A stretch of 64,000 bases of DNA from Salinithrix halophila. GTDB taxonomy: Bacteria > Bacillota > Bacilli > Thermoactinomycetales > DSM-45169. The stretch covers positions 62,001-126,000 of the forward strand of contig NZ_JBHSAP010000015.1 in assembly GCF_042650125.1 (NCBI RefSeq), written 5' to 3'. Shown one piece after another: positions 26,518-35,627 of the stretch; the first letter of the stretch is position 1, and each line of letters begins with the position of its first letter. The position numbers and the translations under genes were made by a program. The notes under the pieces were generated by a model. That model made no database searches, had not been told where the DNA came from, and was given only the letters and a program-made list of their open reading frames with translations.

Positions 26518-26598
26518 AAACCGATTGGACGTCCCCAATGCGCAAAAAAAACCCCCCGGTTTTTTACCGGCGAGGCTCTAAATGGCCACGTAAGATGA

Positions 26599-26634
26599 AT
26601 GGTGGGACGGCTTAGCCGTCCCACCATTTTTTTA
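26599..26634 (+). terminator. Intrinsic terminator after the PepSY gene
   Basis: Perfect 13-bp stem ATGGTGGGACGGC with its complement at 26615-26627, loop TTA, then seven T. The stop codon of the convergent PBP gene is in the loop. Confidence 0.85.
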
Positions 26635-28660
26635 TACGCTCCCAAAGGGAGTCCAAGGTTTTTGGTACTGGTGAAGGCTCGCGATGGGCAGGACAGGTTT
26701 TCTCCGGTTCCGTTCCATTCAGGAACCAGATCTTCTCCCGGCGAGGACAGGCTGATGTGGCCCGATACCCGGTGTCGGGGTCGACGGTTACCTCTGTTAC
26801 CCCCTCCGGGGTAGGAAATGGCCGGGGGGGAACCGTTGCGAGGGCCTCACGCATGTAGGTTCCCCAGATGTTGTGGGTGAGACGGGAAGTCCCTGGGGGA
26901 AGGCGTTTTCCGCGATCATATCCTAACCAGACCGTTGTGGCCAGGTCCGGGGTATACCCGGAAAGCCAGGAATCCCACTCGGTACTTCCCGTTTTGCCAG
27001 CGACGGGCCGGGGAAGGATCTGCTTGACCCGATGAGCCGTTCCGCCAGAGGCAAAAACTTTTTCCAACATCTTCGTGATGACGAAAGTCTCTGGTCGGGG
27101 GATGACCGAGGTCGGTTGGGGTTGGGCACGTGCAATTACTTGTCCGTCCGTATCCTCAATTCGTCGGATGGCGAAGGGCGAATGCTTCACTCCTCCGTTG
27201 GCCAGGGTGGAGTAAACTTGGATCATCTCGAAAGGACGGACCGCACTGGAACCCAGGGCGAGAGAAGGAACAGGGGTAAGGGAGCTGTCGATCCCGAGCT
27301 TTTTCCCCATCCGGACAGCTTGTTCCCGTCCGATCTCTAGAAGGGTGCGGACGGCGTAGACGTTGTCGGAGGTGGCGATGGCTTCCCCCATGGTAATCGG
27401 TCGGTTGGCGTAGCGACCGTGATAGTTGGTCGGGGCGTACTTTCCGTCGCTGAATAGAAACGTGGTGGGCTTGCTGTCAAACCGGGTGACGGGGGTTAGC
27501 CCCTGTTCCAAGGCAGCCAGGTAAAGGATGGGCTTAAATGTGGAGCCGGGTTGCCGCCGGGCGAAAACCCGGTTGTACTGGGAGCGGCTATAATCCCTAC
27601 CTCCCACCATGGCCTGGATCGCTCCGGTTCGAGGGTCGACGCTGACAAGCGCCCCCTCCAGCTGGTCCTGGGTGTTTAAGTAGCGGGCCACTGCTTTTTC
27701 GGCTGCTTCTTGTCGGGCAGGGTCCAAGGTGGTGTAGATTTTTAACCCTCCGCTCCGAACCTGGGACTCGGTCAGCCCAAACCGGGAGACGGCGGATTGG
27801 ATGACATAGTCCCTGAACCAGGGGGCCCGAGCCGGGATGGGACGGGGAGGCCGTCCATAATGGAGGGGGACCCGCTTTGCCTCCTCCGCGGATCGCCGGG
27901 TGATAAATCCCGCTTTTGCCATTCGGGTTAGGATTAACTCTTGCCGCCTCTTAGCCCGGCGTGGATCCGCCAATGGCGAGTAATATCCCGGGCCGCGGGG
28001 GATACCCGCCAACATGGCACACTCCGCCAAGTTGAGGGACCGGGCCGGTTTGTGGAAATAGATGTGAGCCGCCCGTTCCACACCATAGGCGCCATGACCG
28101 TAGTAGATTTTGTTCAGATACATCTCTAGGATTTCCCTTTTGGAAAAGTGGAGTTCCAGCTGAGTAGTGAGCGCCGCCTCCCGTAATTTACGGGTCCAAG
28201 TGCGGTCGTGGGTGAGGTACAGGTTACGGGCCAACTGTTGGGTGATAGTGCTGGCTCCCTGGGCTACCCTCCTGCTTTTTAGATTGATCCAGGCTGCCCG
28301 AAGGATGCCCTTGGTGGAAAACCCCCAATGATCGAAGAAGCGCTGATCCTCGGCGGCCAGCGTGGCATCGATGAGTGATTGAGGAATCTTCCTCAGCCGG
28401 ACGGGGTCCCGGTGTTCGCCAGCGTCCAACTGATCGATCACCTTCCCCCGGATGTCCATAAGCTGGGTGGTCATTCCAATCGGGGGAGGCGGGAGGGGTT
28501 TGGATTTTAGATAGAGGAGGGTAAACAGGGCCAGTCCGAATCCGGTGAGCAGGCAGAAGCTAAACCATCGCAAGATGCGTCGTCCTCGGTCCCACCACTT
28601 GGCGAAAGGAACTTGTTCCCATCCGGCCGGCGGTAGCGACCGGTCCATATCGTCTCCCAT
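26612..28660 (-). CDS. Class A penicillin-binding protein (PBP1A/PbpG type)
   Basis: 682-residue bifunctional murein synthase. A cytoplasmic start and membrane helix (about 31-53) precede the GT51 glycosyltransferase (about 75-255) with catalytic Glu in 'AAEDQRFFDHWG' and 'GASTITQQLARNLYL', and the transpeptidase (about 310-620) with SxxK 'GSTFKPILY', SxN 'ATSDNVYAV' and 'KTGSTEWDSW'. Position before speE matches pbpG (ywhE) of Bacillus, a sporulation-linked PBP, but other class A PBPs fit too. AAGGGGAAC site before the ATG at 28660; 28648 is an alternative. Confidence 0.93.
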   Translation of the reverse strand: MGDDMDRSLPPAGWEQVPFAKWWDRGRRILRWFSFCLLTGFGLALFTLLYLKSKPLPPPPIGMTTQLMDIRGKVIDQLDAGEHRDPVRLRKIPQSLIDATLAAEDQRFFDHWGFSTKGILRAAWINLKSRRVAQGASTITQQLARNLYLTHDRTWTRKLREAALTTQLELHFSKREILEMYLNKIYYGHGAYGVERAAHIYFHKPARSLNLAECAMLAGIPRGPGYYSPLADPRRAKRRQELILTRMAKAGFITRRSAEEAKRVPLHYGRPPRPIPARAPWFRDYVIQSAVSRFGLTESQVRSGGLKIYTTLDPARQEAAEKAVARYLNTQDQLEGALVSVDPRTGAIQAMVGGRDYSRSQYNRVFARRQPGSTFKPILYLAALEQGLTPVTRFDSKPTTFLFSDGKYAPTNYHGRYANRPITMGEAIATSDNVYAVRTLLEIGREQAVRMGKKLGIDSSLTPVPSLALGSSAVRPFEMIQVYSTLANGGVKHSPFAIRRIEDTDGQVIARAQPQPTSVIPRPETFVITKMLEKVFASGGTAHRVKQILPRPVAGKTGSTEWDSWLSGYTPDLATTVWLGYDRGKRLPPGTSRLTHNIWGTYMREALATVPPRPFPTPEGVTEVTVDPDTGYRATSACPRREKIWFLNGTEPEKTCPAHREPSPVPKTLDSLWERIKKWWDG

Positions 28661-28846
28661 CGGATGTTCCCCTTCCGTGATGTCGTCGGTTCATGAAGGT
28701 TTCGAGGGGGAGTCCCCTTGGCAATCCTTACTAGTATGGGATTGCTTTTTGGAGTTATACGGGGGAGGAGACAAATCGCGCACACGATACAACATCGGAT
28801 GAATCGACCGCCAGCGTGGAAGACTTATCGGCCTTTGGAAACATGA

Positions 28847-28875
28847 TTGTCTCTGGTGGTTGATTGCTTTATTCT
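28847..28875 (+). promoter_or_regulatory. Promoter of the speE-speB operon
   Basis: TTGTCT at 28847-28852, 17-base spacer, TATTCT at 28870-28875, about 66 bases upstream of the speE ATG. Confidence 0.45.
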
Positions 28876-28941
28876 ATAGGAAGGTTCTTTTTGGAACGTC
28901 CACCAAAGAATTGCCCTCACTTGGAAGGAGAAAAGAAGAGC

Positions 28942-29784
28942 ATGGATATGGATTTATGGTATACGGAAAAACAAACACCGAACCACGGTATCACGAGCAA
29001 AATCCTTCGGACTCTTCACCATGAGAAGACCGATTACCAGACGATGGATGTCATCGAAACCCGGCAGTTCGGTCGGATGTTGGTTCTGGATGGCATGGTG
29101 ATGACTACGGATCAAGATGAATTTGTCTATCATGAAATGTTGACGCATGTGGGGATGTTTACCCACCCGAACCCGAAAAAGGTACTGGTCATTGGTGGAG
29201 GTGACGGGGGTGTCATCCGGGAAGTGTTGAAACACCCAAGTGTGGAAAAAGCAGTCCTGTGTGAAATCGATGGTCGTGTGATCGAAGTATCGAAAGAATA
29301 TTTCCCCGCCATCGCCGGGGCTCTCTCCGATCAGCGGGTGGAGATCCGCGTTGAGGACGGGATTCAACACATTGAAGCCCATAAAGGCGAATACGATGTG
29401 ATTTTGGTAGATTCCACCGAGCCTGTCGGTCCCGCTGTCGGTCTGTTTCAAAAACCTTTCTATCAGGGTATCTTTGATGCTCTCAAACCCGAAGGGATCA
29501 TGGTGGCCCAGACAGAATCCCCTTGGTTTAACCGGGATTTAATCGCTCGTGTATTTCAGGATATTTCCGGGATTTTCCCCGTCACCCGTCTTTATACCGC
29601 CAGTATACCCACCTATCCGAGCGGTCTGTGGAGTTTTACTTTGGGTTCCAAGGGCCGGGATCCTTTAGCGGTGGAGGAGACGCTCCTGGCGGATCGGAAT
29701 ACCCGCTACTTCCAACCCGAGCTGTTTCATTCGTTATTCCGGCTTCCTCGGTTCGTCGAAGATCTGACAAAGGGAGGGGAATGA
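28942..29784 (+). CDS. speE: Spermidine synthase (polyamine aminopropyltransferase)
   Basis: 280-residue aminopropyltransferase that joins decarboxylated SAM and putrescine. Motifs: 'LWYTEKQTPNHGITSKI' at the start, 'VIGGGDGGVIREVLKHPSV' (about 84-102, nucleotide-binding glycine loop), 'CEIDGRVIEVSKEYFP' and 'VDSTEPVGPA' (catalytic Asp, about 155). GGAAGGAG precedes the ATG. The following speB start overlaps its 3' end, giving one operon for agmatine to spermidine conversion. Confidence 0.97.
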   Translation: MDMDLWYTEKQTPNHGITSKILRTLHHEKTDYQTMDVIETRQFGRMLVLDGMVMTTDQDEFVYHEMLTHVGMFTHPNPKKVLVIGGGDGGVIREVLKHPSVEKAVLCEIDGRVIEVSKEYFPAIAGALSDQRVEIRVEDGIQHIEAHKGEYDVILVDSTEPVGPAVGLFQKPFYQGIFDALKPEGIMVAQTESPWFNRDLIARVFQDISGIFPVTRLYTASIPTYPSGLWSFTLGSKGRDPLAVEETLLADRNTRYFQPELFHSLFRLPRFVEDLTKGGE

Positions 29785-29789
29785 TCGGG

Positions 29790-30662
29790 ATGCGTTTTGA
29801 AGAAGCCTACTCAGGCAATGTCTTTATCGGTGCAACGCCTGAGGTGGAAGAGGCGGATACCATCATCTACGGAATGCCCATGGACTGGACCGTCAGCTTC
29901 CGTCCGGGTTCCCGGTTCGGCCCCAAACGGGTGCGGGAAGTATCCCTGGTGCTGGAAGAATACAGTCCTTATCTCCGCAGGGATCTGTCCGAAGTGAAAT
30001 ATTACGATGCCGGGGACATCCCGTTGGCTTTCGGTAATCCGGAGAAGAGTGTTCACCAGATCGGAAACTTCGTTGCCAAAGTGTTGGAACAGAAGAAGAT
30101 GCCACTGGGAATCGGAGGTGAGCATCTAGTTACCTGGCCGGTTGTGCGGGAAGTCAGCAAGTACTACAACAAGTTGGCGGTGATCCACTTGGACGCCCAT
30201 GCCGATCTCAGGACAGATTACGAGGGGGAGATTTACTCCCATGCTACGCCCCTTCGAAAGATTGCCCAGCTCATCGGCCCGGAAAACGTTTATCAATTCG
30301 GCATCCGTTCTGGTACGCGGGAAGAATTCCAATACGCCGAAGGGGAAAAGATCCATTTCCACCCCTTTGACGTGCTTGAACCCCTGAAGAAATCGTTGCC
30401 GGAACTGGAAGGTCGCCCTGTCTATGTTACGGTGGACATCGATGTCCTGGATCCCGCCTTCGCTCCAGGCACAGGTACTCCGGAGCCCGGAGGGATCAGT
30501 TCCAGCGAACTGTTAGAAGCCATCCACGCCATCTCCCGATCGGGTGTCAAGGTAGTGGGCGCCGATTTAGTGGAAGTGGCTCCGGCCTATGATCCTACAG
30601 AACAAACCCCGGTTACGGCGGCCAAGGTGATCCGGGAGATGCTCCTCGGCTTCTCCAAGTGA
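29790..30662 (+). CDS. speB: Agmatinase
   Basis: 290-residue ureohydrolase that splits agmatine into putrescine and urea, supplying SpeE. Binuclear manganese ligands are visible in 'GIGGEHLVTW', 'HLDAHADLR' and 'VDIDVLDPAF'. I chose the ATG at 29790: AGGGAGGGG lies ten bases before it and the length equals Bacillus SpeB; the ATG at 29781 sits too near that site. The gene starts five bases after the speE stop. Confidence 0.97.
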   Translation: MRFEEAYSGNVFIGATPEVEEADTIIYGMPMDWTVSFRPGSRFGPKRVREVSLVLEEYSPYLRRDLSEVKYYDAGDIPLAFGNPEKSVHQIGNFVAKVLEQKKMPLGIGGEHLVTWPVVREVSKYYNKLAVIHLDAHADLRTDYEGEIYSHATPLRKIAQLIGPENVYQFGIRSGTREEFQYAEGEKIHFHPFDVLEPLKKSLPELEGRPVYVTVDIDVLDPAFAPGTGTPEPGGISSSELLEAIHAISRSGVKVVGADLVEVAPAYDPTEQTPVTAAKVIREMLLGFSK

Positions 30663-30713
30663 TGGTTAGGATTCTCGACTCCCTTCCTCCCAAGGAGGGG
30701 AATTTGCCGTTGA

Positions 30714-30743
30714 TTGGCATTCCAAAGTTCCCCATGATACAAT
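30714..30743 (+). promoter_or_regulatory. Promoter of ywiB-argS
   Basis: TTGGCA at 30714-30719, 18-base spacer, TACAAT at 30738-30743 with an extended TG. It lies 33 bases before the GTG of ywiB. Confidence 0.5.
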
Positions 30744-30775
30744 TCGAACCAATAAGAAAGGAGACACCGCCTGAA

Positions 30776-31204
30776 GTGAAACCGATTCGATTGGATATCC
30801 GTTCCGGCGTCCACCCTTCGGAAGCGGGGGGAAAGGAAGAATCCATTGAGCAGCATTTGGATGGGTTCTTCGAAGAGAGGAATGCCCACTGGGTTTTAAA
30901 ATATCGGGAAAGCCCAGGGACCCCTGACGAAGTGCTAACCACAGTAAAAGCTGGTTCGGAGGAAGTGACTGTTATCCGGCAAGGAATGGTCTCCTACCGG
31001 CAGAGATACCGACCGAATCAGACAACATATAGCCGAATCGAGACACCGGGTGGCGTCTCCGAGATGGAAGTCCATACCCTGGATTACCGAAGAAACCACC
31101 ATGACAAAGGAGGCTCCATCGGTTTCTCTTTCCAGCTGACTATGGGTGGAGAAGCGATGGGCCGCTATGAATTGACTATCCAGTGGACGGAGGTGTCCGT
31201 ATAG
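30776..31204 (+). CDS. ywiB: YwiB family protein (DUF1934, calycin-like beta-barrel)
   Basis: 142-residue protein; the pattern of beta strands ('HWVLKYRE', 'EVTVIRQGMVSYRQRY', 'GRYELTIQWTEV') and its place immediately before argS match Bacillus YwiB. GTG start at 30776 with AAAGGAG 12 bases ahead; the frame is open to 30659 but that part overlaps the promoter. The stop is one base before the argS ATG, so they are coupled. Function unknown. Confidence 0.85.
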   Translation: MKPIRLDIRSGVHPSEAGGKEESIEQHLDGFFEERNAHWVLKYRESPGTPDEVLTTVKAGSEEVTVIRQGMVSYRQRYRPNQTTYSRIETPGGVSEMEVHTLDYRRNHHDKGGSIGFSFQLTMGGEAMGRYELTIQWTEVSV

Positions 31205-31205
31205 A

Positions 31206-32876
31206 ATGAACGCCTTGGAACGGATGCAGGAAACCTTAAAACAGGAGATCAAGCAAGCAGTGATCCGTGCCGATCTGGCCTCAGAAGAGGTGGTACCGGA
31301 GGTACTGCTGGAAGTCCCTCGGGAGAAGGCCCATGGAGACTTGGCCACGAATATCGCGATGCAGCTGACGCGGATTGCCAAAAAAAATCCCCGCCAGATC
31401 GCAGAAGAAATCGTGGCGGGGTTGGATCGGAAGAAAGCGAATATCCGGGAGATCGAGGTGGCTGGCCCCGGTTTTATTAATTTTTTTATCGATCGTTCTT
31501 ACCTGACACAGGTTTTACCTGAACTGACGAAAGCGAGCAGCGACTATGGTCGTTCCGATACGGGAAAAGGGGAAAAGGTATTGGTGGAGTTCGTCAGTGC
31601 CAACCCGACAGGCAGTCTTCACCTGGGCCATGCTCGGGGCGCCGCGATCGGTGACGTCCTCTGCAATGTAATGGAAGCGGCTGGATTTGATGTAACGCGT
31701 GAATACTATATCAATGATGCTGGTAATCAGATTCATAACATGACTCTTTCCTTGGAGGCTCGGTACAGAGAAGCCCTTAACATGGAAGCGGATTTCCCCG
31801 AAGATGGCTACCGGGGGCAAGATATCATCGATATGGCCAAGATGCTGGCAGAAGAAAAGGGCGACGAACTGATCCACCTGGACAAGGAGGAGCGTTACGC
31901 GATTCTGCGTCAGTACGGCCTGGAACATCTGTTGAACAAGATTAAGGAGGACCTCGCCGACTACCGGGTCCGTTTTGACAGTTGGTTCTCCGAGTCTTCC
32001 CTCCACGAATCCGGCTCTGTGGAGAAAGCGGTGGAGGAACTGACGCGCCTCGGCCAGACTTATGAAAAAGATGGGGCCCTCTGGCTTCAATCGAGTGAGT
32101 ACGGGGATGATAAGGATCGGGTTCTCGTCAAGCAGGACGGTTCTTATACCTATATCACCCCGGATATCGCTTATCACCGAGACAAGTACAACCGGGGGTT
32201 TGACCGGATTGTCAACATTTTTGGTGCTGACCATCATGGGTATGTTCCCCGGATGAAAGCTGCGATGACCGCCCTCGGTTTCGATCCGAAAAAGATGACT
32301 TTCCTTATCACCCAGATGGTGAAACTCTATCAAGGCGGCCAGCTGGTGAAGATGTCGAAACGGACCGGCAAGGCGATTACCCTGGTTGACCTCATGGAGG
32401 AAGTAGGTGTTGACGCCACCCGCTACATTTTCGCCTCTCGGGGCCCCGATTCTCATTTGGATTTTGATATGGATCTGGCTGTCTCCCAATCCAATGAGAA
32501 TCCGGTCTTTTACGTCCAGTACGCCCATGCACGGATCAACAGTGTGTTCCGTCAGGCAGGGGAGCGGGGGATCCCTGTCCAAATAGACGAAGAAAGCCTC
32601 GACGCCTTGACGGAAGAGCAGGAGTACGACCTCCTACAAAAGCTGGGTGAATTCCCTGGAGAAGTAGCCGTTGCTGCCGAACAGATGGCACCCAACCGCA
32701 TTGCCCGGTATCTGTTTGATTTGGCGACCTTGTTCCACAGTTACTACAACGCCTCCCGCGTGATTCAGGAGGACGAACGTCTGACACGAGCCCGACTTTC
32801 CCTCCTGTTGGGCACGGGGCAAGTACTGAAGAACGGTCTCAACATGATCGGTGTTAACGCCCCCGAGCAGATGTAA
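31206..32876 (+). CDS. argS: Arginyl-tRNA synthetase
   Basis: 556-residue class I synthetase. The HIGH motif appears as 'PTGSLHLGHARGA' near 134 and the KMSKS motif as 'VKMSKRTGK' near 383; the N-terminal Add1 domain (about 1-90) and the C-terminal anticodon-binding DALR domain (about 440-556) are present. Length is standard. Cotranscribed with ywiB. Confidence 0.98.
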   Translation: MNALERMQETLKQEIKQAVIRADLASEEVVPEVLLEVPREKAHGDLATNIAMQLTRIAKKNPRQIAEEIVAGLDRKKANIREIEVAGPGFINFFIDRSYLTQVLPELTKASSDYGRSDTGKGEKVLVEFVSANPTGSLHLGHARGAAIGDVLCNVMEAAGFDVTREYYINDAGNQIHNMTLSLEARYREALNMEADFPEDGYRGQDIIDMAKMLAEEKGDELIHLDKEERYAILRQYGLEHLLNKIKEDLADYRVRFDSWFSESSLHESGSVEKAVEELTRLGQTYEKDGALWLQSSEYGDDKDRVLVKQDGSYTYITPDIAYHRDKYNRGFDRIVNIFGADHHGYVPRMKAAMTALGFDPKKMTFLITQMVKLYQGGQLVKMSKRTGKAITLVDLMEEVGVDATRYIFASRGPDSHLDFDMDLAVSQSNENPVFYVQYAHARINSVFRQAGERGIPVQIDEESLDALTEEQEYDLLQKLGEFPGEVAVAAEQMAPNRIARYLFDLATLFHSYYNASRVIQEDERLTRARLSLLLGTGQVLKNGLNMIGVNAPEQM

Positions 32877-32939
32877 GGCAGGCGCTATCCATTACGATGA
32901 AGGAGGAGAGGGAACCCGCCATACGGGAGACCGAACAGG

Positions 32940-33137
32940 ATGAAAATATATCTGTTGTCCCTACTTACGGGGGGAATGGTCGGGCTGTTCTTCGCCCTCC
33001 TGCGCCTGCCGATCCCAGCACCCCCTGCCTTGTCGGGGATTCTCGGCATCTTCGGGATTTACCTTGGATACAAGGTTGTCGAGTGGGCAGGAGGAGCGGA
33101 CAAGGTTTTTGAATGGTTCACTCGGCTTTTTTCTTAA
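32940..33137 (+). CDS. XapX domain membrane protein
   Basis: 65 residues with two membrane helices (about 4-20 and 31-50) and the proline motif 'RLPIPAPPALSGILGI' typical of the XapX domain (named after an E. coli protein in the xapAB region). Function unknown. A weak GGGAGA lies upstream. It follows argS by 63 bases and ends in its own terminator. Confidence 0.8.
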   Translation: MKIYLLSLLTGGMVGLFFALLRLPIPAPPALSGILGIFGIYLGYKVVEWAGGADKVFEWFTRLFS

Positions 33138-33138
33138 A

Positions 33139-33174
33139 AAAACCCGGGCTGGCTAATATGCCGGTCCGGGTTTT
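33139..33174 (+). terminator. Terminator after the XapX gene
   Basis: AACCCGG-gctggc pairs with gccggt-CCGGGTT around a TAATAT loop and is followed by TTTT. Confidence 0.75.
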
Positions 33175-33194
33175 GATACGAAGGTTTCCTATAC

Positions 33195-33228
33195 AAAAAA
33201 CCGAAGGGGTTTCCCCCTCCGGTTTTTT
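33195..33228. terminator. Second, bidirectional terminator
   Basis: AAAAAACCGaaGGGG and CCCCtCCGGTTTTTT around a TTTC loop. T tracts on both strands; on the - strand it lies directly after the 30-residue membrane peptide gene. Confidence 0.75.
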
Positions 33229-33234
33229 CCTTCG

Positions 33235-33327
33235 TTAGACACTGATGGCCAGCAGGCCGCAACCCAAAAACGCTCCGGCCACTGCGAAGGAATAAATCAA
33301 TGCAATCACCTGGTTGTTACTCAACAT
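33235..33327 (-). CDS. 30-residue membrane peptide
   Basis: Begins 'MLSNNQVIALIYSF' and is almost entirely one hydrophobic helix (about 7-29) with a central 'AGAFLGCG'. An AAGGTGAGAGAG site precedes the ATG and a terminator follows six bases after the stop, so expression looks real. I do not recognise it; small hydrophobic peptides of this type in spore formers are often sporulation or stress proteins. Confidence 0.5.
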   Translation of the reverse strand: MLSNNQVIALIYSFAVAGAFLGCGLLAISV

Positions 33328-33614
33328 CTCTCTCTCACCTTCTCTTCCTTAATTACCCAAAACCGTTCGTGGAGACTCAAATCCCATAGATGGATTGTTT
33401 ATCGCGGGTGTTTCCTTCATACCACAATTACGGATGATAACATCCGGCCGACAAGGGAACAAGGTGTTTTTTGTCGATTTGGTGACAGAGGGACAGCCCG
33501 GAAACGGAAGGATGCCAACCGTCACCGGACTTTGACCCGTCTGCCGTTCCTATCTTAACGACGGGATTTGAAGGGGATATAAAGCAGGTTTGAATATTGG
33601 GTGAAGGGGGACGA

Positions 33615-35354
33615 TCAGCCTGAGTTGCTGTATCGCTTGGCCGCAGGAAGGGGGAGATCACAGGGGCTCCCCCAGGTTTGGGATACGAGGAGGCGGACGT
33701 ATTCAGCATGGGAGAGAGGGTCTGGTGATTGTCCAGCCTTTTCCCCTGTCGCCGTGAGGAAGGTGGAAAGCATCTGTTCTCCTCCTGCGGCTTGTTCCAG
33801 AGCAGTTAGATAGGATGAGGGGTCTCGGCCGGACTGAAGTTCGTAATGCCCCCTTTCAGCGACGGACCGGACGGAAAGGAGTGGATTTTTCCCGCTTTCA
33901 TTTAGCGGAGAAGCTGTCCAGAATGGCCCGTAGGCAGTCTCTTGTCGCCGGTCCCGATCAAAGAGGGCGGCAGCAGTCAAGATCTGAGGATGAGTGGCGG
34001 CGGACAGGCCGAGTCGAACCCAGGTCAACCAATCGCTTGTTCCCGCCGTGGAGGAAGGGAGATTCTCTTCCTTCCAGCGGTCGGCAGTCTCCTGCCAGGC
34101 TGTCGAGTGGGCCGCCTCCCCGGCAGTCCCCGCTAGGTCAGCAGCGCAAATCAGGGCGGCGATGCGGACAGCTGCTTCCTGAGGGGCGATTGTCCTGGGG
34201 TTTCCGTTTGCCTTCAGGAATTCGGCGGCGGGTACGATCATGCGCCGAAAAGAACGGACCTCTTCTAGCTGCCAGGCCAAAAGGAGAGTGTAGGCGGTCT
34301 GGGTGGGGCAGGAAGGGCTTGAAGACCCCTCCTCCAAGGAGAAGGATCGAGGAATCCCCCCGTCCTTCCGCTGGATTCCCTTGAGAAGACGGAAAGCCTG
34401 TTTAGGACTTCGGTGTTCCCCAGCTCCCCAGAAGGCCGTGGCGAATTGGCAGAGGGATTCTGCGGAAAACCGGAGGGGGTGGGAGAGACCCGGAGCGAAG
34501 GCACCGGGTTTTTCTTTGTCCTCCATGGCTTTTAGCATCATCAGGCTCGCATAGTAAAGGGATGGGGCCCATCCTTCCAAGCTGTTCAGCCGTTTGCAGT
34601 ATGATTGCCATTCTTTTCGGTAGTTTTCGTAAATCTCCTCCCATGGACGTTCGAGGGATTCACGGACTTCCTTTTCCGCCTCTTCGGCGGTACTCCCGAA
34701 ACCGATGACCATCTGGAAGCCTCCATCGGCCGGAATCGGCAGGGATCCCGATAGGACGGATCCTTCCACGACTGTAGAAGTGACCGGCTGTTGTTTTCCG
34801 TCATCGAGGAGAAGAACAGGTTGCTCCATTCCGCAGGAAGCGGCTAAAACGGCGGCTTTTTCCCCGTTTTCCGCACAGAGGAAGCGATCCCCCCCCTCTT
34901 CCAGCAACCGAATATGGTGTCGATGCTTCCCACCGGTCCAGGGTTCCCAACGAAAGTTGAGGCGGTAATCCGTTGGGGAGCCCTGCTGCGTTTCCAATCG
35001 TCCATGGAGAATGAAACACTGGCGCGAAGGATCGGTGAAAGAAATCTTGCTTAGACGGAAACATCCGGCAGGGTCTCCGTTGACCTGTCGGTAGGTGAGT
35101 GCGTGTTCGTCTGGGTGTTCCAACCGGTGGGTCATGTCCAAGGATTCCCGATAACAACGGCCTTGTCCGTCGGATACAGAGAGTTCTAAGCGGCTCTGGA
35201 CGGGGGTGGATAGGTTGGGATGATAGATTTCCGATACGGCCCCTTGAGAAAGGGTGAACCAGACCTTGGATAAGGGGCTGAAAGCCGTTCCCACCCCCTC
35301 TTTTTGCTTAGGGAAACCCGTTTTTTCTGGGGTTGTCCGCATGGATGTATCCAT
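33615..35354 (-). CDS. GH15-like glucodextranase/glucoamylase-related protein, probably inactive
   Basis: 579 residues without a signal peptide. The N-terminal part (about 20-270; 'FSPLSKVWFTLSQGAVSEIYHP') resembles the beta-sandwich domain of glucodextranases, and the rest an (alpha/alpha)6 barrel, ending in 'SHAEYVRLL', a motif of bacterial GH15. The segments that carry the catalytic site in active members, such as the 'GGYHLVWPRD' region and the general-acid Glu motif, are not recognisable, and the barrel is shorter than usual. It may be a degenerate or repurposed glucosidase. AGGAGGAAC before the ATG at 35354. Nothing nearby suggests a starch operon. Confidence 0.7.
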   Translation of the reverse strand: MDTSMRTTPEKTGFPKQKEGVGTAFSPLSKVWFTLSQGAVSEIYHPNLSTPVQSRLELSVSDGQGRCYRESLDMTHRLEHPDEHALTYRQVNGDPAGCFRLSKISFTDPSRQCFILHGRLETQQGSPTDYRLNFRWEPWTGGKHRHHIRLLEEGGDRFLCAENGEKAAVLAASCGMEQPVLLLDDGKQQPVTSTVVEGSVLSGSLPIPADGGFQMVIGFGSTAEEAEKEVRESLERPWEEIYENYRKEWQSYCKRLNSLEGWAPSLYYASLMMLKAMEDKEKPGAFAPGLSHPLRFSAESLCQFATAFWGAGEHRSPKQAFRLLKGIQRKDGGIPRSFSLEEGSSSPSCPTQTAYTLLLAWQLEEVRSFRRMIVPAAEFLKANGNPRTIAPQEAAVRIAALICAADLAGTAGEAAHSTAWQETADRWKEENLPSSTAGTSDWLTWVRLGLSAATHPQILTAAALFDRDRRQETAYGPFWTASPLNESGKNPLLSVRSVAERGHYELQSGRDPSSYLTALEQAAGGEQMLSTFLTATGEKAGQSPDPLSHAEYVRLLVSQTWGSPCDLPLPAAKRYSNSG

Positions 35355-35510
35355 ATGAGTTCCTCCTATTTGAGAAGCTGTCCGGCGGTCCCCACCTGGT
35401 TTGTGGAGCCGGACTTCCTATGCGGTTTCCGCACAAGCCATTTAATTTCCTGCTCCTATATAGGAAAGCGTTTTCACCATGACCTAGAACACCCGGAATC
35501 GAGGGGGCAT

Positions 35511-35621
35511 ATGAATATTGAATATTTTATCAATTCGCTTCCTAAGAAAAAGTCAACCCTTGATTGGATGGAGCGGATGGAAACCGTAGCGGCTTGGGCC
35601 GCAAGGGAAAGGGTGGGGTGA
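35511..35621 (+). CDS. Possible 36-residue protein
   Basis: Starts 'MNIEYFINSLPKKKSTLDW' behind GAGGGGGC, six bases before the ATG, and ends six bases before the carboxypeptidase gene. Amphipathic helical composition. Too short for a firm call; it may be a leader or simply upstream open sequence. Confidence 0.3.
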   Translation: MNIEYFINSLPKKKSTLDWMERMETVAAWAARERVG

Positions 35622-35627
35622 AGGGTA

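Noticed and set aside
31515..32582. A 355-codon - strand frame inside argS.
   Set aside because: Long antisense frames are expected in GC-biased genes; the ArgS motifs prove the + strand gene.
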